This document shows positions 46,398 to 54,770 of a DNA stretch of 64,000 nucleotides, piece by piece. A program made the position numbers and the translations under genes. The notes below the pieces were generated by a model. It saw only the letters and a program-made list of their open reading frames with translations. It was not told the origin of the DNA and searched no databases. Source of the stretch: Adiantum capillus-veneris (lineage: Eukaryota; Streptophyta; Polypodiopsida; Polypodiales; Pteridaceae); contig CM043944.1 in the NCBI GenBank assembly GCA_014529385.2, forward strand, positions 89,285,384 to 89,349,383. Reading direction: 5' to 3'. Positions within the stretch are counted from its first letter, which is position 1. Every line of letters begins with the position of its first letter.

Positions 46398-46765
46398 TGT
46401 GTGGGGTTTAGGGGGCAAGGGCATTGAAGAAGGTAGTTTTGAGTAGGCTTTTCTAACCTTTTTTTAAGACAAATGTAGGATGTGGACCTAAAGGGTTACT
46501 TTCTCTCTCTAGCTTTTTTTTAAAGTGAAGGAAGCATAAGGGTGTGTCCACATCAGCAAAAACGTGGGTCACAAAGAGACAAAATTTGACTTTAAAAAAA
46601 AAATCATTTTTACTTGTTTCTAACTTAAAACTCCCTCCCAACATATATACATATCCAAAAATCATTTTTTGACCCATTTTTTAACCCACAAGCTTAGAAA
46701 GTTCATTTTTTCAAAACTCTTTTCTCCCAAAAAGTAATAAACATTTTGTTCTCTCCTCCTCCTCC

Positions 46766-46813
<48 letters not shown>

Positions 46814-46964
46814 TCCCTCTCCTCTCCCTCCCTGCCCCTACCTTCCTCCTCCTCCCCAATCTCTCCCTCCCCCCCCTCCCTCCTTCTCTCCTCCCATCTT
46901 CCTTAACCTCTCTACCCTTCCCCCTCTATCTTTTCATCATTTGCTTCCTCACGCAACAGCTTCC
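46398..46964 (+). other. leader and promoter region of gene A
   Basis: Non-coding. It contains a short homopolymer-rich patch at 46585-46620, a CT run at 46771-46808 and a C/T-rich tract up to 46930. The CT tract probably sits in the 5' UTR of gene A. No clear TATA box. Confidence 0.5.
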
Positions 46965-48188
46965 ATGGTGCTCACGGACATCACAATTGGTTTGCTTCCA
47001 CCACCACGTACTCCGCACACCAAAAGCATACATATTCGCTTACCCACGGCATTTGCACCGAAGACCACTAGTGAAGGTGATCAAAGGTCATCACAGGAAC
47101 GTTGCACCGTTTGTGAGACCAATGTTGACATTTGGGTGGATGGCCATTTGTACCCTTACGATCCTATAAGCCGCTTCCATCCACAGTTTAATAGCCTTTC
47201 CACATTTTTTCAATTTCTTGGGAGGGGAGAAGCAGGTTTGTTAGGCTATTGCAAGCGGTTGTGTATGGGTGTAGGTGCTTCTTTGCATATGTGGATGCAC
47301 GAATGTCAAGCTCTTCACCTCAAGACGACGACATTACAAGAGAGTGTTGCCTCTTCGGAGAGGGTAATTAAAACTCTTGAACAACAAATGCAATAAAAGG
47401 AGTCCCACATCCAGAAGCTTACCAACACCATCACATACTTGAAAGAAACCCCCCTTAGTGCAAGGGAACGCAAATGCACGTATTCATCCATTGAAACTCT
47501 TGCACACTCAGGAGGAGCACGCAAACGACGAGTTACAGCCACAAGGTGATTTGGTCTTTACTTGCATGATGCATTCTTACTTCACACTATTTTCTAACAT
47601 TTATGTCTATTTGTTGCTAGAAACTTCATCCAGGAGGCATGCGGTGGAATAAGCCAAGATGATCAAGTCAACCTTCTCACTAGTTGTCTCAATACCCAGG
47701 ACGTAATTTCTATCTGACAATCACTTGGAGGTAAGCACATTAAGGATGCACTCACCAAGGACCTTATGCGGATAGTTTACTCATGTGAATAGCATATCTT
47801 GTTTGCGCATGGTGCATTTTGTATGCACAAGTATGGATCGCTTGAAATTTTTAGCACTCAAGGCATGGAGAAGTTCCATTATCGAGCAAGGGGAGTGTAC
47901 TTCAAAAATACTCGACATGGTGGTGGAATGGTGCAATCCAACTATTTGGAGGAGATGTTCAATTGGTTTTTTCGCACAACATTTGCTCGTAAGCTCACAA
48001 TGGAGCGTGCGCGACAATCCAAGATTGCTATTGAAGTGCAGAAATGGAGTCGTCAAGAGCATAGCAACAAGTGGCAAATGTCGCAAGGTCCCACCAAGCA
48101 TGCTGAATGGCGGCGATGCAGAGTGCGACAAGGATCAAAGTGGATACTGCGCGAGTCACTAAACGTGAACGCAGGGTCCAACTCTTAG
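46965..48188 (+). pseudogene. gene A: two-exon gene of unknown family, three stops
   Basis: Exon 1 46965-47545 and exon 2 47621-48188, joined by a 75-nt T-rich intron (donor AAG/GTGATT, acceptor TTGCTAG). The joined frame runs about 382 residues. Exon 1 has a Cys pair (RCTVCETN), an aromatic region and a C-terminal coiled-coil-like Leu/Gln-rich segment that continues past a TAA at 47394-47396. Exon 2 has TGA at 47715 and TAG at 47790, then an uninterrupted end with FSTQGMEKFHYRARGVYF, NTRHGGG and a basic tail. The HYRAR/HGGG end looks like the C-terminal part of a large DNA-transposase-type protein, but I cannot name the family. As the only candidate for the mobility enzyme it deserves a profile search. 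Confidence 0.6.
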
Positions 48189-48262
48189 CGACATGTTTAT
48201 TTAAAAAATAATACTTTTTTAAAAAAAATTAGTGTGAATAGGGCCCTTTTTAAATGGGCCCT

Positions 48263-48270
48263 TATAAATA
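48263..48270 (+). promoter_or_regulatory. TATA box of the histone H3-like gene
   Basis: TATAAATA lies 57 bases before the ATG, inside a compact promoter with an inverted AGGGCCC/GGGCCCT pair (48239-48262). Confidence 0.65.
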
Positions 48271-48327
48271 TTGCATGCTCTCATAAACCACTCATTTCTT
48301 AAGAACAGGTGAGCTCTTACCAACGAA

Positions 48328-49224
48328 ATGGCGCGCACCAAACAAACCGCGAAAGAGCATCCGCCTGCCAACAAAAACACCCTCCGAGGATGTGAGAAGC
48401 CGTCATGGCTCAAAGGCACAAGAAAACAGCCACGAACGCCTGGCCGTTCCAGGAACTCATCTGGTAGTGGGCATGGTGGTAGGGCACGAGAGTCATCGAG
48501 GACTGTTGAATCTCCACCTCCTCAAGATATAACACCTAGAAGGAGAATGAAGCAACGTGCCCAGCGCTGGAGAGAGGAAGAGGGCCAGCAAACAACAGAG
48601 TCCGATAGGGAGCAGCCGTCGCGCCACCAATCACAAGCAGGACCATCCAGGACTCGGGTGGTCCATACAGACACTGAATCAGAGAGTGAGCCACCATGGC
48701 TGCGAGAAAAATTACCACGTACACACCGGGTGGCCGTTGGGGGGAAGACATTGCCTGGAGGCCAGGGAGCTCTCCCCACACAACAAGATTGGCAGCCAAG
48801 GGAAGAGGAAGAATCAGAAGAGGCTGCAGAACCACCCCCTAAGCATGTAAACAGGCGCAACTCTAAGTTTTTCAAGAAGCCTAAACGCCGCTCGCCAGGA
48901 AATGTGCAAGTGCCCCCAAGACAACCGCAGCGGTGTCGAAAAATAGCAAGGGCATTTGCAGAAATCCGTCACTACCAGAAGACGACGGAGCTTTTGATTC
49001 GACACGCCCCCTTTGCTCGCACTGTGAAGGAGGTGCTTCAAAGCTATGAAAATCAGTATAGAATGCAAGCAATAGCGCTAGAGGCTATTCAAGAAGCTGC
49101 AGAGGCCCACATCATTTCGGTGTTGGAAGATACCAACCTATGCGCCATACATGCAAAGCGAGTGACAATACAGCCAAAAGATATGCAGCTTGCACGTCAA
49201 TTGCGACAAGACTTCGAGCATTAG
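48328..49224 (+). CDS. gene B: divergent histone H3 variant with a 200-residue tail
   Basis: Uninterrupted, intronless, 298 codons from ATG at 48328, against 136 residues for canonical H3. It starts [16 protein letters not shown]: residues 1-7 of mature H3 including Lys4 are kept, but Arg8, Lys9 and Ser10 are changed to Lys, Glu and His. Residues about 20-200 are a disordered tail rich in Arg, Ser, Pro, Glu and Gln with no resemblance to H3. From residue 212 an H3 fold follows: [18 protein letters not shown] (alpha-N and alpha-1), [20 protein letters not shown] (alpha-2), [18 protein letters not shown] (alpha-3). The Lys56 equivalent is kept, the Lys79 equivalent is Glu, and the RPGTVAL stretch before alpha-N is replaced. 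Loop 1 has canonical length, unlike most CENH3 proteins, which have an insertion there. It should pair with H4 in nucleosomes; the tail could tether other factors. It may be a captured and rapidly evolved H3, or a CENH3-like protein. Confidence 0.92.
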   Translation: MARTKQTAKEHPPANKNTLRGCEKPSWLKGTRKQPRTPGRSRNSSGSGHGGRARESSRTVESPPPQDITPRRRMKQRAQRWREEEGQQTTESDREQPSRHQSQAGPSRTRVVHTDTESESEPPWLREKLPRTHRVAVGGKTLPGGQGALPTQQDWQPREEEESEEAAEPPPKHVNRRNSKFFKKPKRRSPGNVQVPPRQPQRCRKIARAFAEIRHYQKTTELLIRHAPFARTVKEVLQSYENQYRMQAIALEAIQEAAEAHIISVLEDTNLCAIHAKRVTIQPKDMQLARQLRQDFEH

Positions 49225-49391
49225 CCGAAGTTACCCCTCTTTTTGTATTGCACACCCTTATCTTTGTAATGATTTGACTTTCCAATGACAATATGATCAA
49301 CAGTTGTGTCTACTATGTCTACTATCTTTGTAATGAAATGACTTTGTAATTTCAAGTTCTGTATATAATTTCAGTCAATTTCAGTAAATTT

Positions 49392-49570
49392 GTGCTTTTT
49401 AAGTACCCTTGGGGGTAGATAGGCCTATAAGGGGCAATAAAAAGCCTGGCCACAAGGGCACGCAAATGGCCCATCCATCAGTTTTGGATGGGCCACTTGC
49501 ACGCCCTTGTGGCTAGGCTTTTTTTTGCCCCTTATAGGCTTATCTACCCCCAAGGGTACTTAAAAAGCAC
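49392..49570. terminator. long hairpin 1, arms of about 86 bp
   Basis: The left arm from GTGCTTTTTAAGTACCCTTG and the right arm ending CAAGGGTACTTAAAAAGCAC are almost perfect reverse complements, closing on a loop of about seven bases. It lies 168 bp after gene B. A role in 3' end formation is inference; replication or small-RNA roles are equally open. Confidence 0.6.
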
Positions 49571-49941
49571 AACTTTACTAAAACCTATTGGTTTTGCAAC
49601 ATGATTTTACATGGATCCTTGTGGACACCCTTTTTTGGCCATTTCAAGCTTTGAATTCCCTATAGGATATCAAAAAAAATAACATATTGTGAAACCAAGT
49701 GTCTATGCAACATTAATTTGGATTTTTCAAATGTCCAATGTAATTGGACTTTTTGGTGCAGGGGTGTACTAGGTAGAGCTAAAGCAGGTGATAGTGTGCT
49801 GGAAACTTCATTTCATAATTAATTTCACCTTTTCTAGTGTCCTTGAGTGTGAACAAATGCTGGAATTGCCATAGAAAGGGTGCATCTAAATTAATGATGC
49901 AAAACCAATTCATTTCAATAAATTTGTGCTTTGTAAGTATC

Positions 49942-50088
49942 CTAGGGGGTAGATAAGCCTAAAAGGGGCAAAATAAAGCCTAGCCACAAGGGCGCGCAAA
50001 TGGCCCATCCAAAACTGATGGATGGGCCATTTGCGCGCCCTTGTGGCCAGGCTTTTTTTGGCCCTTGGTAGGCTTATCTACCCCCTAG
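49942..50088. terminator. long hairpin 2, arms of about 69 bp
   Basis: Arms CTAGGGGGTAGATAAGCCT... and ...AGGCTTATCTACCCCCTAG fold with few mismatches. The sequence is closely related to hairpin 1 (same GGGCGCGCAAATGGCCCATCC-type core, GGGC(G/A)CGCAAATGGCC). It lies 200 bp beyond the stop of gene C. Function not known. Confidence 0.6.
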
Positions 50089-50256
50089 GGAACATAAAAT
50101 ACCTAAATTTACTGAAATTGACTGAAACTACATATAGAACTTGAAATTACAAAGTCACTTATCAAAACAATTTTCATATCACCAATTGAAACAATTTTCA
50201 AGATTGACAAATCACATTCAAAAGAATTTGCAAGATAGAGAGACAATTTCAAATAT

Positions 50257-50262
50257 TTTTTA
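50257..50262 (-). promoter_or_regulatory. polyadenylation signal for gene C
   Basis: AATAAA on minus about 25 bases after the gene C stop at 50288. Confidence 0.5.
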
Positions 50263-50287
50263 TTACTTCCAAAACGGTGATTTTACA

Positions 50288-51864
50288 TCATGTATCTGAG
50301 GAGTTCATAATTTTTTTGACCATTTCCTGGCGCCAATTTTGCGCGTAAGTCAACTCCCCAGTCAAGAGGGAGTGCGCTATGGCCTTTGGGTCAGTTGAGC
50401 CAATGGAAGCATGTATCCCTATCTGGGCAAGCACTTTACCACGAAAGCCAGTGCCAAACGCTGTGCATACAAGGGATCTACGCACTAGGAACACTTGATG
50501 TGCAGTTTGAGCAATGGTGCTCAAACACAAAAACTTGCTCAAAGCTTTTAACGACCAAGTCATAAAATGGGCTTGGGGATTAAATTCATTATGGATAATG
50601 GCCACATCGCCAGGGGGGAGTTGTCCTAGGTAATGCGCAAGGGAAGCTTGAGGTCCAAAGCCCGTCCGCTTGCCACCCGTCCTTGCAGCAAAATCATCAA
50701 CCTCCACGACATCCTGTCATAAACCAATGAAGGTTGAGAAAAAAGACAATGAAGGATAAAATAGTAACATGAAATTTAGGATACAGTTTACCTCCTGCTC
50801 CTTGTCGTCCTCCTCCCTGTTGCCCTTTGCATCCAAGTCAATGCTCCCATGCACCACAGATATGACCTTTGGATCATCAGATGGGAGGTTGCATAATGGC
50901 ATAGGCATCCTAGCAGCCTCAACCTTGGCTTGCGTGGCTTGGAATTCTTCATCAGCCACGTGCAACTTCTCTGCTGCGAGGACCTCCGCACATACAATTG
51001 CAATAGTGTCGCAACAAAGTCCCCATCTGGCAAGAGCTTGATTTCTAGGGCATCTGGCGTATTGTCTAAGGGACATTTGGTGCTGTTGCATAGCACGCTC
51101 AAGCATTCATCCATGCGCAGGCCAAATGCTTTCTCCAAATCATGCAGGAATACATACTCCTCCCCATCCACTAACACTGAGGAGAAGCGGCTGATTTCTA
51201 CCTCTGGGATAGCCACATCCGTCAGTGGTAGTGGCACTGGAGTGTCACTAGGGCCAGTCGCAACTATGGATTTCTCAACCAGTTCCTCAAGACCCCTAGG
51301 GTACTCGAGCCGGTGTGCCTTTCCTTCCGATGCACGGTTCATGGGGATAACCTGCTGCTCCTTGGTGTCCTTGATAAAGGACCCAACCTGAAGGTGTGGT
51401 AAGCGAAGCTCCTCCAAATCAGGTTCCTCCCTCACCAAGAAGATAAATGTTGCGAGCCAAGAAAGATACTCCACCCCCAACTTGCGCTTCTTGAGCGCCG
51501 ACACCCCTGGGGCTTGCTCGTCCAAGTAATGACCTGCATCGGTTGCAATTTCTTGGAATCGTTGCAACCGCTTGGAGAATGGGCGATCACCTTTGTGTAT
51601 ATAGCACAAAAGATCGCAAGGCACCCAGATCCCTACATGTGGGGGGATAGATACAGAATATTTTATGATGTGCTCCTCCATGAACGCAAAAATCTCGGCA
51701 AATGCATCCATGTGAAGGGCAACTGTGGCATCAAGGTCAGGGAGACGAGTAAAAAAGGTGTGGAGGTCCAACTTCCCTTTGTATTTGGTGTCCTCGAGGA
51801 AGAGGATGAAGCGTGACAAAGGGGTGGATGTGGCTGCAGATGCAGAGGCTGTGGAAGCATCCAT
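50288..51864 (-). pseudogene. gene C: two-exon gene of unknown family, one frameshift
   Basis: The first ATG on minus is at 51864 (MDASTASASAATST), 83 bases after a TATA box. Exon 1 ends at 50792 (CAG GAG/GTAAAC), the intron is 78 nt (50791-50714, acceptor TATGACAG), and exon 2 runs 50713-50288. Exon 1 reads in one frame to about 51000 (DALEIKLLPDGDFVATLLQL) and in another from there (AEVLAAEKLHVADEEFQATQ to EEDDKEQE), so one base has been lost or gained. Exon 2 follows in phase. The expected length is about 498 residues. It looks like a mixed helical protein with an acidic patch before the intron, no membrane segments and no motif I recognise. Frame choice after 51000 rests on the acidic/helical pattern and the clean splice. 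Confidence 0.6.
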
Positions 51865-51946
51865 GTCTAGCCTGGGGTGTAGATAGAGAGTGGAGGAGCT
51901 CAAGAGTTGCAAAAGTGAAAATAGTGAATGAGTTAGGTGGCCCCCC

Positions 51947-51954
51947 TTTTATAA
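51947..51954 (-). promoter_or_regulatory. TATA box of gene C
   Basis: TATAAAAG on minus, preceded by GGGTCCAT, much like the GGGCCC-TATAAATA arrangement before gene B. The shared layout suggests common control of both genes. Confidence 0.65.
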
Positions 51955-52110
51955 TGGACCCTTTTTTTAAGACATTAAAAAAAAAGGCACTTTCACCAAA
52001 AAATGATTTCTCATCTCAATGCAAAAAATTATATTCAAAGGCATGATTTGCCGAAGCAAATCATATTGATTACAGCGGGGATCAGTTTGAAAATTGCAAG
52101 AGTTACAAAG

Positions 52111-53451
52111 TTATAAGATCGATAGCATAGTTCCATCCATCCCCCAGTCCTCCTCGACCTTCAGTTTGTCTTCCATTCTCTTCCCAATCTGCGGACATTC
52201 ATTACAATAAGCATCCAATGATCGACAAACCATGATGTATTGAAAATGTGGTGGAAGGATTCTCACCTTGTGACCTTGTAAACGAAATTGTGCTTGTTGA
52301 AGGGCCTCAAAACCCATAATAACCAAATGTTCTCGAACATTAGTGAGAGTCCAATGCTTGTTCACTTGGACTGCCTCCAAAGCATCGTTGGGCATCTTCA
52401 CTGTAATGTCAAATCTTGCAATAGTGCAGTCTACACTCTGTAAGGGAGTCCACACTCCAACCTTGCACATCCAACGATCATAGTGAAATCGTATGTACAA
52501 GGAGGTGCGGGATTTCAAATAGCGCATTCCAATACCTGAAGCTCCAACCTTACAACGGTACCGGTCCCCGTTGTGCATACCCTCCACAAAACCCCAGTCC
52601 TCTTCTAAAAGCCTTCCTAATTTCTTGTAATGCGCATCTTTACATACAAGCATTGTGGTAGTCTCCACAAATCCAAACTCTTTAAAAATATGCACAAAAC
52701 AATGAATAGGCAAACACCAACTCAAGCCCACAGACCTAGAAGCTTTAGAGTATTTCAAAGAGTTTTGGACATCCATTATCATCTTTTGCTTGAAAGATGC
52801 TACCGACCACAAATCTGGCACCGGCCACTCCATACTTAATAAGGAAGTTACTTTGATGGGTTCAAGCGTTCCAAACGCTTGTGTAGAAGTAGGGACAATA
52901 TAGGAGTGAGAATAGAAGAAAATCCTTCTTTGAACCAGTTTGGTTGGGCAAAGATGTGGGAACATTATTGCTCCAATATCCGCATGTATAGCATTGAATG
53001 TGCCGGAGAGACTATGTAGTGGTTGCTCCTCCACCAACGTGGATGGAAATATGACTATAAATGCATGACAAATCTTAAGTATGAATCCATAATAACATTA
53101 CACTGTGATTTCACACCTAGCTTTGTATTCTCAAAACATGTACTTACAATGTGTTGGAAATTGAGGTGGTTGTTTCAAATGCATGGTTGACATTGAGAAA
53201 ACATGTTGCACAATGGCTACGGTCCCCTTGTCTTTGCGGTTCTTGAAGCCAAGGAGCTTTCCTTTCTAATGAAGATCCAAGTTTGCACGATTCCGCACAC
53301 GATGAGGGCCAATAGCAGATGGTTGCATGTATACCCAAGCACCTTTGGTGAACTCTTGTGGCACCCACTCATCATCTACACCTCTAGTGTTGTGGCATGC
53401 AAGTGCTGTGACCTCATCCTTTGGCTGCCTTTGCGAAGTAGAGTTGGCCAT
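52111..53451 (-). pseudogene. gene D: two-exon gene of unknown family, one premature stop
   Basis: ATG at 53451-53449 (MANSTSQRQPKDEV). Exon 1 ends at 53148 (ACATT/GTAAGT), the intron is 93 nt (53147-53055, acceptor TTTATAG), and exon 2 runs 53054-52111. The joined frame is about 415 residues with a single in-frame TAG at codon 62 (53268-53266). After it come a GKLLGFKNRKDKGTVAIVQ segment, a region with many aromatic and Cys residues (WSVASFKQKMIMDVQN, RYLKSRTSLYIRFHYDRWMC) and an acidic end. It predicts a soluble mixed alpha/beta protein; no family recognised. Apart from the one stop the gene is well preserved. Confidence 0.6.
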
Positions 53452-53499
53452 GGTTGAGCAAAGAAAACTAGGAGGAGGAGAAGGACCTTGCTTGTTGCT

Positions 53500-53665
53500 A
53501 CAATGTACAGAGGATAAAGTGATATGAGAAGGTGGATAACCCTTGTGGCAATGGGAGGAGAAGGTGGATAACCCTTGCTTGGTGTGGCAATGGGAGGAGA
53601 AGGTGGATAACCTTTGCTTGGTGTGGTAATGGAAGGTGGTAGGGGAGGAGAGAGGAGCTTCCTTG
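53500..53665. repeat. minisatellite upstream of gene D
   Basis: Three to four copies of a unit of about 47 bp with GGAGGAGAAGGTGGATAACC and CTTGCTTGGTGTGG, the first copy shorter. It lies 50-200 bp before the gene D start, in its presumed promoter/leader. Confidence 0.85.
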
Positions 53666-54241
53666 CTACAGCAATGGAGATGGTGTAGAGAGAGAGAGAG
53701 TGTTGGAGTAGAGGATGAGTGTGATGGTTGAAACCAAGGAGGGGTTGGAAAAGGGGGGTTCTAGAGAGAGAAAATCGCTTTTTGCTTAAGAACTACTTTT
53801 GGGGGAGCTCTGGATAGCAAAAAAAGATTTTTCAAAAGTTTTTTTAAAAATTTGAATTTTAGGGTTTTTGGGTGCACGTTTTGACTTTTTGAGGTCAAAA
53901 AATGCTTTTTTGACCATAAAATAGTTTTAGGGGGGTTTTAAGAAGATGAAATTTGAGTTTTGAAAATTTTGAAAAAATTCAAATTTTTGGGATTTTTTCA
54001 TAACCGGATAAAAAAGGAGGGAAGTTGGAGGTTCCATATGGCCCACCTACCCACCCGCCCCCTCCCCCCCACCCCACCCCACCTTCTCACTAGGTAAGAG
54101 CCCATTTAAGAAGTGTAAGATTACTTTGTCCCCCTACATTTTTGAGGGCATAGAGTGTGTCCACCACCCTCTTCTCATTGGCTGGCCTCTAATTAACCTT
54201 AATCCCAAAGGGCCCCTAGAGGGTTCATATGTTTCCTAATG
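53666..54241. repeat. subterminal region and right terminal inverted repeat
   Basis: AT-rich homopolymer-prone sequence (53820-54010) and a C-rich patch (54040-54085), then the right TIR ending GTTTCCTAATG at 54241. No gene. The left end has a comparable AT-rich stretch at 46570-46720. Confidence 0.7.
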
Positions 54242-54244
54242 ATC

Positions 54245-54770
54245 TAGTGAATTAGAGTAGATGATGTTATCATCAAAGAACACTCCAGTAAAGGTTCCGT
54301 GATGCCTGAATAGCTTCTCCATCAAGCGATTGAATGTGACTGGTGCATTGGTCAAGCCAAAAGGCATGATAATGTATTCGTAACACCAAACGTGTGTGAA
54401 ATGCGGTCTTTACAATGTCTTGATCAACTATCTTTATTTGATGGTAGCCACTTTTTAGGTCAATCCGTGTAGCTTATCAAATAGGTCTTCTACCTGTGGA
54501 ACGGGAAACCTATTTTTGATAGTGATCCTATTTACTGCTCTATAGTCGACACACATACGATATGTGTTGTCTTTCTTTTGCACTAATAACATAGGTGAGC
54601 AAAATGGAGATGAGCTAGGCCTAACCATGTCCTTTTCAACTAACTCATGCACTTGCCGCATAATATCCTCTTGTTGAGCTTGAGAAACTCTATAAGGAGG
54701 TTTATTAAGCGGTGAACTTCCTAGAAGAATTTCAATTGCATGGTCATCATTGCCTCGTTTAGGAGGTAGT
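54245..54770 (-). pseudogene. G3 reverse transcriptase, proximal part
   Basis: Palm and fingers: [48 protein letters not shown], then GVFFDDNIIYSNSL at about 54260-54300, with the catalytic FDD pair kept. It ends at the ATC copy at 54242-54244. Small deletions break the frame near 54440. Confidence 0.88.

Larger units (their letters stand above)
49314..50170. repeat. two hairpin modules in inverted orientation between convergent genes
   Basis: Module 1 (49314-49605) and module 2 (49895-50170) are inverted copies of each other: flanks such as CTTTGTAATTTCAAGTTCT and TTTCAGTCAATTTCAGTAAA occur outside in both. Each holds a long hairpin. About 290 bp of unique sequence separate them. The block lies between the stops of gene B (49224) and gene C (50288), where terminators or an origin could sit. 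An AATAAA lies in each left arm (49436, 49972). Confidence 0.92.
46328..54241. mobile_element. 7.9-kb TIR element carrying a histone H3 variant gene and three other genes
   Basis: The ends are inverted: CATTAGGAGAAATATGAACC on the left and, read inward on minus from 54241, CATTAGGAAACATATGAACC on the right (18 of 20 identical), with weaker similarity for another 50 bp or so (GGGCC, GGGATTAAGG(C/T)TAAT). It has a 3-bp duplication ATC. Contents in order: gene A (+, 2 exons, decayed), gene B (+, histone H3-like, intact), a double hairpin module, gene C (-, 2 exons, one frameshift), gene D (-, 2 exons, one stop). The 3-bp duplication and a CA-starting TIR recall CACTA-type elements loosely, but the TIR is not CACTA and I recognise no known transposase. 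It could be a new DNA transposon family or an integrated virus-like element. Confidence 0.85.

Noticed and set aside
48522-48875. Minus-strand frames opposite the H3-like tail
   Set aside because: Shadows of the low-complexity tail; the plus frame has the H3 start and fold.
48328-49224. Calling gene B a classical CENH3
   Set aside because: Loop 1 has canonical H3 length and the sequence keeps much H3 identity in alpha-2/alpha-3; the long tail alone does not make it CENH3. Left open as an alternative.
51514-51816. Plus-strand frame opposite gene C
   Set aside because: Antisense shadow; the minus strand has TATA, ATG, splice sites and a continuing exon 2.
46328-54241. Reading the segment as an ordinary host gene cluster flanked by two separate gypsy elements
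   Set aside because: The flanking RT halves join codon to codon after removal of one ATC, and the ends are inverted repeats, so insertion is the simpler reading.
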